A stretch of 64,000 nt of DNA from Trichomonas vaginalis G3 (Eukaryota > Parabasalia > Trichomonadida > Trichomonadidae), in assembly GCF_026262505.1 (NCBI RefSeq), contig NC_067206.1:23823896-23887895 (forward strand). The letters are read 5' to 3'. Shown piece by piece: positions 21,339 through 31,981 of this stretch. Numbering within the stretch: the first letter of the stretch is position 1; the number at the start of each line of letters is the position of its first letter. The notes under the pieces were generated by a model. The model was not told the origin of the DNA, did not search any database, and saw nothing but the letters and a program-made list of their open reading frames with translations. The position numbers and the translations under genes were made by a program.

Positions 21339-23969
21339 ATTCTTCATTTCCTTTGTTTAAACTTTTTTCATTTTAATACCATTTTATCAGATAGTAATTT
21401 TTGTTTTTCTCTGACCAAAAATCTTCTCAATTTAACTCCACCTTCACAAAAATTCATTGAGTTCTCTCAAAATTCTTGTATTTTTGGTATACTTAAAGTA
21501 TATAGTGATATCGATTATGATGAAGAAAGTAAACAAAAGGATAAAAATGATTTTTCTATAGAAACTCATGATAAAGATAACAATATAAGAAAGAATTGGC
21601 CATTTCAAGATGAAGACAACGAAAACTCGGATTCTCTATTAAACAGATATTTAGGTTCCGAAGAATTCAATGAATTCAAAGAGGAGGAGAATGAACAAAT
21701 TTTATTAGATGAACAAACTGCAACAATAAGTGGAGTAACTGCTCAAAATTCAAATATAAGACAAACTGCAACAATAAATGCAGTTTCATTTCCAAATTCA
21801 AATCAAAGACAAATTGCAACAATAAGTGGAGTAACTGCTCAAAATTTAAATATAAGACAAAATGAAACAATAAATGCAGTTTCATTTCCAAACACAAATC
21901 AAAGACAAACTGCAACAATAAATGCAGTTTCATTTCCAAACACAAATCAAAGACAAACTGCAACAATAAGTGGAGTTACTCCTCCAAACACAAATCAAAG
22001 ACAAACTGCAACAATAAGTGGAGTTACTCCTCCAAACACAAATCAAAGACAAAATGAAACAATAAGTGGAGTTTCTCCTTCAAACACAAATCAAAGACAA
22101 AATGCAACAATAAATTCGGATATTCAGCGTCAAATCCCTCAGCATCAATCCTCACTACCTAATGAAACTGCTTCTTATTCTTCCCAAATTTCTAATCATT
22201 TAACCGATAATCCTCCATTAACAGATTTACAAAATACACATCTAGTGCCAAATTTTGCTTATGATTACCAAAATAATTTTTCAACGCATAAACAATCTAT
22301 TATCGTTAATAAAGCTTGCATTGAACTTATTCCTAATTATCAATCTTTTGATGATAAAAATAAAGAGATTCACCGAAAAAGAATCAAAAATATTCTGAGG
22401 ACTTATCATACATTTTCAATTTCCCAATCCACACGTATTAAATATTCATTAACCATATATACAAATGGTCATCCTTTGAGATTTCAACGTTACAATGCTC
22501 ATAATAATTATTTAGAAATTATTTATTATTGCGGATATAAACCTAGATGCAACTTTTGTATGCATGTAAAAGTCTTTGATGAGAAATTAAATATTTCTCC
22601 TGAAGAAAAACCAGACAGTAAACTTCATAACTGCCGACCTGCAAAACAATCTCAAATAATTAAAGGAACAAATCCAATGAACTATGATATTGAATCTCAA
22701 GTTCAAGATTATGTTGTCAAAAATCCAACCGCAACGATATCAGAAACAAGAAAGTATGCAAATCAACTGATATATGACTGTAATCAAGCCCAGTCTACTA
22801 ATTTCATTCAGATATCAGAGAAGAAAGTCCAACAGCTGTATTATGAAGTTCATCCTGTCAAATCAAAATCAGAGATTGATCTTATTAATGAAATGTTAGA
22901 ATTTTTTAATCAAAGATCATATTTTATTACCCAAAGCACAAAAAATGATAATGCCTATTATTTTTTTGGATTGGAACGTTTCATTCGAGTTGCACGGTAT
23001 TCATCACATTGTTTTATTGATGGAACCTTCAAAGTCGTTCCTGTATCAATAATGAATGGCCAATTATTAAATTTGTTAATTTTTGACCAAGCAACTCAAC
23101 TGTATCTACCGTTTTTACATATAATCATGACGGGAAGAACAGAAACTGATTATCAAAGAGTATTTAGTATTATGGAGTATGATACTGATATTAAAATTCC
23201 TTTATCAACATTTGATGTTATAACAACTGATTTCGAAAAAGCACTTCAAGGCTCAATTTATAAAAGAAAAGGAGAGCAAACCATATTGACTGGATGCATA
23301 TATCACTTTATTGCAGCATTAGTTAAGAATTTCAAGAAAAAATGTGATCCAGAAGATCTTAACAATAAAATTCTTTTAAAGTTATTATGCGCTTCTCCAT
23401 TCATGCCAGAAGAAGTTTTTGATTTGGTTTGTAATAAAATTAAATGCATTCAAGATACAAATGAATTTGCAAAATACTTTATTAAAACATGGAGCACAAG
23501 CTATAATTCAATCAGCAAGCTCAAAGTATTCGACAATATTTATTCTAATAATGGCGTAGAATCGTACAACAAAGTGTTAAATACAAATATTGTATATTCA
23601 CATCCCACAATTTTAAAGACGGTACACACTTTAATGAAAGTGGATTTAGCGATTTTGCATCGATATGCACGGGCAGATAAAAACACAAGTGATCATAAAC
23701 AGTCGTATTTCATTAAATTGAAAAAAATAAATGAAGAGATTCAGTTATTTGAAGAGCATTTTGGTCTGGAAATATCATTAATTCCTGAGGATATAATGAA
23801 AAAATATAAGGATTTGTCCAAACATTCTGGAATTGATTTCAGAGATATTGAAATTGAAAGGTATATGTCAAGTGATCAAATACTTGATGACATTCAAATA
23901 AATTTAGAAGAAACAAAAAATGAAAAGATAGAAAACATTGAAATTGCCGAAGATGATTTATTTCAATAA
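21339..23969 (+). CDS. MULE-2: Mutator-like transposase with repeat-rich N-terminus
   Basis: One open frame from the stop before 21339 to TAA at 23967. The catalytic DDE core is intact: Asp in CFIDGTFKVVP (about 23019), Asp in ITTDFEKAL (about 23229), the GCIYHF pair (about 23295) and Glu in NNGVESYNK (about 23560). An upstream zinc-finger-like part shows CGYKPRCNFC and HNC. The N-terminal region is Asp/Glu-rich, then has about eight 16-residue repeats of the type QTATISGVTPPNTNQR. Oddly, no ATG lies in frame before the conserved part; the first is near 22558 and would remove the zinc finger. Either the 5' end is lost or shifted, or an upstream start in another frame once fed in. Otherwise no break in the core. 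Confidence 0.85.
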   Translation: MLHFLCLNFFHFNTILSDSNFCFSLTKNLLNLTPPSQKFIEFSQNSCIFGILKVYSDIDYDEESKQKDKNDFSIETHDKDNNIRKNWPFQDEDNENSDSLLNRYLGSEEFNEFKEEENEQILLDEQTATISGVTAQNSNIRQTATINAVSFPNSNQRQIATISGVTAQNLNIRQNETINAVSFPNTNQRQTATINAVSFPNTNQRQTATISGVTPPNTNQRQTATISGVTPPNTNQRQNETISGVSPSNTNQRQNATINSDIQRQIPQHQSSLPNETASYSSQISNHLTDNPPLTDLQNTHLVPNFAYDYQNNFSTHKQSIIVNKACIELIPNYQSFDDKNKEIHRKRIKNILRTYHTFSISQSTRIKYSLTIYTNGHPLRFQRYNAHNNYLEIIYYCGYKPRCNFCMHVKVFDEKLNISPEEKPDSKLHNCRPAKQSQIIKGTNPMNYDIESQVQDYVVKNPTATISETRKYANQLIYDCNQAQSTNFIQISEKKVQQLYYEVHPVKSKSEIDLINEMLEFFNQRSYFITQSTKNDNAYYFFGLERFIRVARYSSHCFIDGTFKVVPVSIMNGQLLNLLIFDQATQLYLPFLHIIMTGRTETDYQRVFSIMEYDTDIKIPLSTFDVITTDFEKALQGSIYKRKGEQTILTGCIYHFIAALVKNFKKKCDPEDLNNKILLKLLCASPFMPEEVFDLVCNKIKCIQDTNEFAKYFIKTWSTSYNSISKLKVFDNIYSNNGVESYNKVLNTNIVYSHPTILKTVHTLMKVDLAILHRYARADKNTSDHKQSYFIKLKKINEEIQLFEEHFGLEISLIPEDIMKKYKDLSKHSGIDFRDIEIERYMSSDQILDDIQINLEETKNEKIENIEIAEDDLFQ
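21715..22114 (+). repeat. 48-bp tandem repeat coding 16-residue units
   Basis: About eight in-frame copies of a 48-base unit containing CAAACTGCAACAATAA. Two variants alternate, one with AGTGGAGTAACTGCTCAAAA and one with AATGCAGTTTCATTTCC, showing a two-unit higher order before homogenised copies at the 3' end. The copies keep the reading frame of MULE-2. Confidence 0.95.
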
Positions 23970-24378
23970 TATGTAACATTGATTTCTATTCAACTTTATC
24001 GTTATTATAATAAACATTTTTATGATTTTTTTAATATTTTTTATAAGTAGATTGAAGATTATTTGATGGAAAGATGTATATATATATACATAATGTACCT
24101 TACAATATCTTCATGCTATGAATTCCAGAATAATGACAAGTCTTTCATTCTTAATTAGAAGTCTCCAATATTTTGTCTATTTTTTCATATTTTTTCTATT
24201 TTTTTCACCATTTAAAATTTCTTAAATTCTAAATATAGCAAATTATATCATTTTACGTTCTGCAACGATTTAATCGATAATTATATGAATATTATTGTAA
24301 ATATTTCTAAAATATTTTAAATACAAATAATTTTAAACTGAAACAAATAAATTGGATAAGTTTAACTCAATCAAATAA
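23970..24378. other. AT-rich 3' flank of MULE-2
   Basis: No gene or clear repeat beyond a short TATATATATATA run near 24080. It leads into the second copy of the 789-bp repeat. Confidence 0.6.
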
Positions 24379-25167
24379 ATATTAATATGAATTTTTATAG
24401 AAAAGCTTTATTTTTTTCTCAATTTTTAATTTCATTTCAGTCTCTAAACTTTCTTACTATGTAAAAACGTATTATTATAGTAATAAAATAAAATACATGT
24501 TTATTCGATCGCGTATTTCAAAAAAAATAAAATTACTTATATAAAAAGATTCTCTTTAGTCAACTTTCTTTTTGAATCTCTAATAAGTTTTTACTGTTGC
24601 TTCTATATATTAAGTATTGATTCTTGTAGTAAAGAAAATCCGGAACGTTTATTTATTAGAATACTCGAACTTTGACTTACATATTACTAATTGTAATTAT
24701 TTTCAAGAGCTATTTCTATTACTCCTACTTGTTCGGCTTAAAATCTGCTATATTGTTAAGATAAACTAAGTCTAAATTTTGAACCATTTTTTGAAGTTTA
24801 AAGTGTAATACATATCGATTTTTTATCCGAATTTAAGAATTGCTTCAAAGTTTTAGCGTGAAATCGTGCATTTTTTCTAATGAAATTGTTATTATAAGAT
24901 AAGCAATCTGAGTTTTTTTGAATAATATGTCACTACACATGATAGAGCGTTACGTGCTGAAAAGTTACGCTTCGTTCTGAAAGTGGTAATGAAGTTTTAT
25001 TAGAATTCATCAAAAAAACGTATGAAAATAATCGTATGTCAAAATGTGAGCACTTCTCAAAATTTGCTCACATTTTGATTATTTTTGTGAGATCTTCCTC
25101 ACAATTTTTTGACAAACGTACAAAAAAGTGCCAAAATGTGAGCAAATGTGAGCAATTTTTATATCTC
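24379..25167. repeat. 789-bp direct repeat, copy 2
   Basis: Equal in length and nearly identical to 18722-19510. It lies 410 bases behind the MULE-2 stop and may be the 3' non-coding end of that transposon, with copy 1 a solitary end. Flanks of the two copies share nothing obvious. Confidence 0.9.
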
Positions 25168-26035
25168 AATTTTTGTTTATTCTATCATTCCCTTACTAAA
25201 TAAATCTTTAACTTTCCTTCTAGTTATATTTATCTATTCATCATCAATTTATGTTTTTTAACTTTTTTCATATATATTTTTTCTGAATACCTACTGTAAT
25301 ATATTTTTCATTTATTATTTATTCAATTGCTTTTCAATTTATTTTCAAAACCTTATTCAAATTTATTTTATCATTAATATATTTTTATATTATAAATTTA
25401 TTTAAAACTTATTAAAACATGTTATTACGTTATTAATTTTTACTTTTTCATTTTTATACCCTTTTCAATTTTCTTCTCAAATTTTCAATGCTTCTCAAAT
25501 ATTTCTCCATTCAAATATATCTTTACTAAAAATTTCTTTTTAAAATCACAAATTCACTTATATTCTTATACGAATCAATCTGTATCATATTACCAAACTT
25601 CACAAACACATCTAACTATTCAAATCATTTCAAATTTAAAATCATATAAATTAATATTATGAATATCCTGTTCTTTTTCCGAATACCCTTTATTCCCACA
25701 TTTCAATATATCTCTAAGTATGCAATAGTACCGATAAAACATTAATATCCCTGATATTTATAAAAATGTAATATCTGATCTTTTGATGATTATCGGTATC
25801 ATATATGTTTATTAGTATTACCATATCTATTATTACATACACTAACAGTATATGACATTTACACTTTTATTAAACCAAAATTCAAAAGAATCTTTTTGCA
25901 ATTTCGTCCAATATGAAATTAAATCCAATGAAACATACACAACATTCTCCTATATCTTCTGTAGTTGCATATTATATATTCAAACGATTTTTAAATAATG
26001 TTTCTATCAAATGTGTAGTGATTCCGTCCCGATTA
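25168..26035. other. Very AT-rich stretch, nothing recognised
   Basis: No gene, RNA or clear repeat is visible; long T-rich runs dominate. Just before MULE-3 (about 26040-26105), ATTGA(G/A)TACTTT(C/T)ATCCCGATTT occurs twice in tandem with small ATCCCGAT / ATCGGGAT foldbacks, perhaps part of the transposon end. Confidence 0.6.
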
Positions 26036-26109
26036 AAAATTGAGTACTTTCATCCCGATTTATCGGGATAAAATTGAATACTTTTATCCCGATTTCCCGA
26101 TCAATTCCG

Positions 26110-26982
26110 ATGCCGCCTGGACACACGCATTCATATTCAATCGTTTACAAATGCGAAGGAAGCTGCAATTACAAAATAAAAGTGACACTGTACCCAAATC
26201 AAATTCCAAAAATCGAACCTCTCGGTGGTGAGCATTCATGCACACCAAAAGGTACAGTTTTTAGAGATATTGAAGAAGAAACAAAAATTAGGGATCTAAT
26301 GCAAATTACACGTGAACACCATTCAATACAACCGTTAACTTCAGAAGCGCAAATATTATCATATTTACTTTCTGAGGCAACAAAACTTGAAAGGCCTCCA
26401 AAAATACCAGAAAATTTACCACGCACATTATACAAAGAGTTTTATCCACATAATTTGGTTATTCCAGATTTTGTGGAACAAATTCTTTCAATTACCAAAC
26501 AAAATTCCGAAAATTTTCTAAAATGCATCGCGTTTTACCCAGAACCAATAATAATTTTCGGTTATGATCGTTCTGTCTCAATTTGTCACTCAGCAACAAA
26601 ATTATTCTTGGACGGTACCTTTAAAATCGTCCCAAGACGGTTCGATGACAAGGGTCAACTCCTTACATTAATGGTGCTTGACCAAACAACGAATGAATAC
26701 ATTCCTGTTGTCCACATTCTTATGAAATCTCGGACAGCAGAAGCGTATACAACCGCATTTTCCGCATTAATTTCAATAATTGGGTTCAACAATTTCAAAA
26801 CTGTTTACGTAGATTTTGAAATCGCACTTTACAAATCCATTAAATTATTTTGTCCAAACGCAAAGGTTACTGGCTGCTTATTTCATTATCGCCAAGCATT
26901 AATTCCCTCAAGAAAGTTCGAAAACTTGGTCGCAATTGCATCTAATTGCGACCAAGTTTTCGAACTTTCTGGTAGGAATTGA
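26110..26982 (+). pseudogene. MULE-3: truncated Mutator-like transposase
   Basis: First ATG in frame at 26110 (MPPGHTHSYS). The zinc-finger-like remnant has CEGSC and GGEHSC. The core shows Asp in LFLDGTFKIVP (about 26611), Asp in VYVDFEIAL (about 26812) and GCLFHYRQAL (about 26872). It then stops short: the C-terminal half with the catalytic Glu is missing, and the frame runs into a perfect foldback at 26911-26970. It is related to MULE-2 more than to MULE-1 or MULE-4. Cannot be active. Confidence 0.85.
26901..26980. repeat. Perfect 27-bp hairpin at the MULE-3 break
   Basis: 26911-26937 is exactly inverted at 26944-26970 with a 6-base loop (GCATCT). AATTCC and GGAATT pair further out. The left arm is transposase coding sequence, so the right arm is an inverted copy of it. 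This is the mark of a hairpin-capped end or of a template switch during repair. Confidence 0.95.
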
Positions 26983-27160
26983 AGATCGAGATTATATTGT
27001 ATGCCTATATGCGTCTCACCCTTCAATTCTTATATATCTTAAAAAATCCAAATCTTTTAAAATAAAAACTTGTTTAATTATAAAATTTACATATGATATG
27101 TTATTTATGATTTATCGAAGTTATTATTTTTAGATAATATTACTAAATTAAAATATTTTT

Positions 27161-27207
27161 GGCGCCAAAATGTCACTTTTGGTAAAGTTCATTTTCGGTA
27201 TGAGATA
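27161..27207. repeat. Solitary TIR-like end
   Basis: The inverse of this stretch starts TATCTCATACCGAAAATGAA and runs through AAAAGTGACATTTTGGCGCC. It matches the left end of the nested element at 16010 in layout and sequence. No partner end was found upstream, so it may be the right end of a broken element that included MULE-3. Confidence 0.75.
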
Positions 27208-27944
27208 CTATTTCCTGCCAATTAATTAATTTTTTCATAAGTTTACTAGGTTGCTATCTGTTTAATTTGACTTTCTCAATCTCATTTCATTTCTTCTCTT
27301 TTCCCTGCCTTATCTGACTTATAATTCCGATTCTCGTAATCAGAGTTACCGGAATAAAACCGCTGGGGGCATGTTATCTCGGGCAAAGTAAGTGTCTCAC
27401 ATTTCGAGATAAGGTAGAAATTTAAACTATTATTTATTTTAGGTGCTCTTGGTAAATCCGGTGATTGGTTTAATCAATTGATAAAAGTCATGTCGTAAGA
27501 AGAAATTGTTGAAGTGAAGTGATGTTTAAACCTTAATATTTCCTCGAAATTTCTACCAAAAATATATTAAAAATAAAGCATATATCTTATTTTATAAAGA
27601 GTTGATGAATAATTATTTTAGACCATGAATAATAACAGTATTCTTTGTTAATATTAAACTTTAAACAAGTTAATTAACATTAAAAATGATTATATTATTT
27701 TTTTGGATAGTTATTAATCAGAATAAATGAACTATTTGTTAATGCTAGACATTATCAAATTTAATGCATGCACATAATTAACTTGTCTGAGTCTGATGAT
27801 GCTTTTTAATTAATTTATAATTGTATATATATATATATATATATATATTCATAGTTGAATTTGCAAAATTCTTGATTCATAATTGCATGACACTAGAAAT
27901 GAAGGATCTGCTTATATATTAGTGATAAGCATACAATACTATCA
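27208..27944. other. AT-rich stretch with (TA)n
   Basis: No gene recognised. It holds a TTATCTCG / CGAGATAA foldback (about 27374-27413) and a TA microsatellite at about 27825-27849. Confidence 0.6.
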
Positions 27945-28045
27945 TGCAAAGCTAAAGAAAGATAATCATAATTAATACCTTTAAAGTTTAAAATCTTGAT
28001 TTTTTTTAAAATCAAATATTTATAACTTTAATACATACAGCTTAG
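27945..28045. repeat. Extra copy of the MULE-4 left end
   Basis: From ATAATCATAATTAATACCTT to ACATACAGCTTA it matches 29512-29594, the outer part of the MULE-4 terminal repeat. It also carries GCAAAGCTAAAGAAAGATAA, found inverted beyond the right end (31481-31505). A solitary or duplicated end. Confidence 0.85.
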
Positions 28046-28340
28046 AAAAAACCAGAATTTTCGAAAAAGTGACACCAACTATTAAAGTTATTTTATTACT
28101 AGATTTATTTACAAATTATAAGATAATATCATTAACCGAATATATTTTTAATATAAATAAAAAACTTTTTTATACAAAAAATTACAATCAATCGATAAAT
28201 ATTATAAAACATTTATTCCAAAAAGATTAAGTAATAGGTGGGATCCTGCATATAATATAATTTTATGTCATAAAGTTTACAAATTTTAGATGGACCACAG
28301 TGAGAATGTGAGTGGTTAATTTAAAGGTGGTCTGATAAAG

Positions 28341-29022
28341 ATATCGAAGCTTACTCAACACAGCATGAAGCAGTTTCTAATACACAATCTTACTAGTGGT
28401 GTTTCGGTCGCCAGCGCTCTCATAGGGGTGCTGATTTCAAAAACCACTACTTCAAATTATTCAACAATACTCAATGCAGCATGAAGCAGCTACTACTGCT
28501 GTATCTTACTGGTAGTGTTTTGGTCGTTGGCTCTTGCACAGTCTCTCAGATTTTCAAATTTTTTTTTCAACACTATCTTGTTTCGCTCTCAGAAAGCTAT
28601 CCTACAAAGACATCGAAGCTTACTCAACACAGCATGAAGCAGTTTCTAATACAAATCTTACTAGTGGTGTTTCGGTCGCCAGCGCTCTCATAGGGGTGCT
28701 GATTTCAAAAACCACTACTTCAAATTATTCAACAATACTCAATGCAGCATGAAGCAGCTACTACTGCTGTATCTTACTGGTAGTGTTTTGGTCGTTGGCT
28801 CTTGCACAGTCTCTCAGATTTTCAAATTTTTTTTCAACACTATCTTGTTTCGCTCTCAGAAAGCTATCCTACAAAGACATCGAAGCTTACTCAACACAGC
28901 ATGAAGCAGTTTCTAATACACAATCTTACTAGTGGTGTTTCGGTCGCCAGCGCTCTCATAGGGGTGCTGATTTCAAAAACCACTACTTCAAATTATTCAA
29001 CAATACTCAATGCATCATGAAG
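28341..29022. repeat. 268-bp tandem repeat, about 2.5 copies
   Basis: TCGAAGCTTACTCAACACAG recurs at about 28345, 28613 and 28881, a period of 268. Each unit has GCATGAAGCAG motifs and GGTGTTTCGGTCGCCAGC. The copies are nearly identical. Small open frames across it are repeat artefacts. Confidence 0.95.
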
Positions 29023-29068
29023 CAGTTTCCAATTCAACAATACTCAACATAGCATGAAGCAGTTTCTA

Positions 29069-29429
29069 ATAAATATATACATATATAAATATATACATAT
29101 ATAAATATATACATATATAAATATATACATATATAAATATATACATATATAAATATATACATATATAAATATATACATATATAAATATATACATATATAA
29201 ATATATACATATATAAATATACATATATAAATATATACATATATAAATATATACATATATAAATATATACATATATAAATATATACATATATAAATATAT
29301 ACATATATAAATATATACATATATAAATATATACATATATAAATATATACATATATAAATATATACATATATAAATATACATATATAAATATACATATAT
29401 ATATATAAATATACATATATATATAAATA
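29069..29429. repeat. 16-bp AT microsatellite
   Basis: About 22 copies of AAATATATACATATAT, with a few 14-base and (TA)-expanded variants at the right edge. It produces long Tyr/Ile/Met frames on the minus strand that are not genes. Confidence 0.98.
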
Positions 29430-29839
29430 TATAAATAACAAAATACAATCAAAAAATAGTGTTTGGAAATTTAAGGTTAAGTGTCACTTTTTCGTAAATT
29501 CTACCACACTCATCATAATTAATACCTTTAAAGTTTAAAATCTTGATTTTTTTTAAAATCAAATATTTATAACTTTAATACATACAGCTTAAACCTTATA
29601 CTTGTTTTCTCTTGTGAGAAAGCAATCTTACAAAGCTAACAATTCTAAAAAATAAAGAATTAAAATTTAATAATTTAATCTAACAAAATTTCTCTCTTTA
29701 TCCTTTTGCACTCTTTATATGCAACTCAAATCCATCATATAATATTCCTATAATACTCTTGCTTCAAACAATGACGAACAAACTGCTATTCTCATTTAAT
29801 TACAGACCAAATCTATTCAAATTTCTGAATTTTTAATTT

Positions 29840-29844
29840 TCATT
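29840..29844 (+). promoter_or_regulatory. Initiator for MULE-4 transposase
   Basis: TCATT with its A 13 bases before the ATG at 29855, matching TCA(C/T)(T/A). The position is typical for trichomonad genes. Confidence 0.5.
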
Positions 29845-29854
29845 TCAATTTCAA

Positions 29855-31240
29855 ATGGAATTAGAAGAAGAAACTATCTTTACTGTTATGGATCTTTGTA
29901 AATTTGGAGTTAAACAAGAAATACAAGCACAGTATGGATATGGTGAACGTGTCAGGAAAGAAAGATCTCAGATTTCATTCCACTGCAAATATCCAAAATG
30001 TCCTGCACATTTTAATGTTGCAATCTTGGATCAAAATAAATACAAACTAATCAAAATAGTTGAAGAACATGATCATTCCGCCCCAAATGACAAAAGTCAA
30101 TATTCGTCTGTCTTTTATCGCAAATATTTAGAACATTACTTCCAAACAGATGACAATCAAAGAGCGATAGCACAGCTAAATGCATTCAAAGATCTTGAAA
30201 TTTCTCTTACAGGTCCGTCCATTCCAGAGATGTACGCTCAAAAACCACGTGCAATCAAACAATTTGCAGAGAGAATACATGCTCTTCAAACTAGATATTC
30301 TCCTGACGATGTTGTGTCATTGCAAATCTTTGTTCAGACAGTACAAGAAGAATCTCCAGATGATCTCATTGCATTTGAAGTCTCAGACAATAATATGTGT
30401 TTCTATTACGCGCCTTTTGAAGGCAAAGCTTATGCGCATAGTATCAAGACATTTCATATAGACAGCACCTATAAATTGTTGCGATCAAACATTCCATTGT
30501 ATGCATTTACTGGCAAAATCAAAGATTTTCACATTTTCCCTTTTTTATATTTCTTTTGTCAACCAGACACTTATCAAAACATTCAAGTTTGCGTGTGCGC
30601 CTATCTCAGATGGGTAACAATTGAGCCAGAATACATTAGCATGGACTGTGCTCCACAGATAGCTCAAGCAATAGAAGAAAGCATTCCACAAGCTCAAATA
30701 CTTTGGTGCGGAGTACATGTTCTTCGTGCAATTCTTCGCAAATCAAATAAGTTTTCTTCTCAAGAAAAATTTGAACAATTCTATAATTTGATGAAGGATT
30801 TAGTCTTCAAATTAGATGCAGAACATGAGGAAGAAGCAAATGCTGCCTATGATCAAGTTCTGGAGTTGCTCGACACAGATCCAACAGCATCTCAATACTT
30901 TAACAGACAATGGCGTTACAACATATCAAGATGGATTGCTCGTGACAGGCGTGAAGGCGACGCAACTAACAATATTGCCGAAGCTCATTTTAGAACACTC
31001 AAACATGACTATTTTCCTGATCGAAAAAATCTCAGAATTGATGATGTTATTATAGAAATTTATACAAAAGTGATACCATCTTTCGTTATCAAACTCAAAA
31101 TTGATCAAAATCCAGCAGATGACCGTGTCATTAGGATCATGGAAAAAGCAACTAACGCAGAAATTGATGTAAAAAGACAAAGAAAAAGAGTATTTCAATG
31201 CTCAATAGATTGCTCAATGCTGTTAGTGATGACTCAATAG
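29855..31240 (+). CDS. MULE-4 Mutator-like transposase
   Basis: 461 residues, uninterrupted. Zinc-finger-like part: C44 and C49 in CKYPKC with H72 and H74 in EEHDH. MULE core: D203 in HIDSTYK, D264 in SMDCAPQ, C285/H288 in WCGVHVLRA and E376 in TNNIAEAHF, so all three catalytic acids and the C..H pair are present. Known role: cuts and pastes its own TIR-bounded DNA in the nucleus. Same subfamily as MULE-1. The last roughly 15 residues (FQCSIDCSMLLVMTQ) look unlike the MULE-1 tail and may come from a late frame change or natural variation. Confidence 0.93.
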   Translation: MELEEETIFTVMDLCKFGVKQEIQAQYGYGERVRKERSQISFHCKYPKCPAHFNVAILDQNKYKLIKIVEEHDHSAPNDKSQYSSVFYRKYLEHYFQTDDNQRAIAQLNAFKDLEISLTGPSIPEMYAQKPRAIKQFAERIHALQTRYSPDDVVSLQIFVQTVQEESPDDLIAFEVSDNNMCFYYAPFEGKAYAHSIKTFHIDSTYKLLRSNIPLYAFTGKIKDFHIFPFLYFFCQPDTYQNIQVCVCAYLRWVTIEPEYISMDCAPQIAQAIEESIPQAQILWCGVHVLRAILRKSNKFSSQEKFEQFYNLMKDLVFKLDAEHEEEANAAYDQVLELLDTDPTASQYFNRQWRYNISRWIARDRREGDATNNIAEAHFRTLKHDYFPDRKNLRIDDVIIEIYTKVIPSFVIKLKIDQNPADDRVIRIMEKATNAEIDVKRQRKRVFQCSIDCSMLLVMTQ

Positions 31241-31485
31241 ATCCCACTAAAATATATCCTACCTTGAAAGTATTATTACAAAGAACTCATTTTATTTAAT
31301 TTTGATTTTAATTTTAGATTAAATTATTAAATTTTAATTCTTTATTTTTTAGAATTGTTAGCTTTGTAAGATTGCTTTCTCACAAGAGAAAACAAGTATA
31401 AGGTTTAAGCTGTATGTATTAAAGTTATAAATATTTGATTTTAAAAAAAATCAAGATTTTAAACTTTAAAGGTATTAATTATGAT

Positions 31486-31739
31486 TATCTTTCTTTAGCT
31501 TTGCATGCTGTATGCTACTTTTGGAAACTGCTCTATTGTATTAGAATGTTTTTAAATTTTGCACCTAAAAATGCGTAATATTAAAAATTAAGGTATTAAT
31601 TATGATTATCTTTCTTTAGCTTTACATGCTGTATGCTACTTTTGTCTTTGAGACATTCCATGATTTAAGTTAAGAAGCTTTAAAAAAATGTAATAAAATA
31701 AAAAAAATTTAGTATCGATAATCTGAAATATGATGTTTA
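31486..31739. other. Flank with a repeated MULE-4 outer end
   Basis: GGTATTAATTATGATTATCT, TTCTTTAGCTTT and CATGCTGTATGCTACTTTTG occur at 31471-31525 and again at 31593-31645. The end of MULE-4 is thus duplicated in tandem. No gene. Confidence 0.75.
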
Positions 31740-31981
31740 CTTAAGCCGCTCGCTTCGCTCGCGGCTTAGTTTCGTAATTTCATACAATCTTTTTTCGAAT
31801 CTGTTCTTTTCTTAAGCCGCGAGCGAAGCGAGTGGCTTAGTTTCGTAATTTCATACAATCTTTTTTCGAATCTGTTCTTTTCTTAAGCCGCGAGCGAAGC
31901 GAGTGGCTTAGTTTCGTAATTTCATACAATTATTTTTCGAATTTGTTCTTTTTGTCAACCGCGAGCGAAGCGAGTGGCTTT
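31740..31981. repeat. 71-bp tandem array with GC-rich hairpins, four units
   Basis: Units start near 31740, 31811, 31882 and 31953, a period of 71. Each has a hairpin of the type AAGCCGCGAGCGAAGCGAGT plus GGCTT. In the first unit the hairpin is inverted relative to the other three while the 45-base spacer keeps its direction. Confidence 0.93.

Larger units (their letters stand above)
28054..29502. mobile_element. TIR-bounded element filled with tandem repeats
   Basis: The two ends are inverted over 22 bases with one mismatch: AGAATTTTCGAAAAAGTGAC at 28054 and the inverse at 29481-29502. Between them are a 268-bp tandem array and a 16-bp microsatellite, and no transposase. It lies between two copies of the MULE-4 end, as if inserted there; no clean target duplication was seen. 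Probably non-autonomous. Confidence 0.55.
29512..31485 (+). mobile_element. MULE-4 transposon with 172-bp TIRs
   Basis: 29512-29683 and 31314-31485 are inverted copies of 172 bases with little divergence. They enclose one intact transposase gene. The element is about 1.97 kb and looks complete. Target duplications are unclear because both flanks carry further copies of its outer end (27945-28045 and 31593-31645). It appears to be the youngest DNA transposon in the window and possibly still active. Confidence 0.85.

Noticed and set aside
29034-29452. Three overlapping minus-strand frames rich in Tyr, Ile and Met
   Set aside because: They are translations of the 16-bp AT microsatellite in three frames, without any real coding signal.
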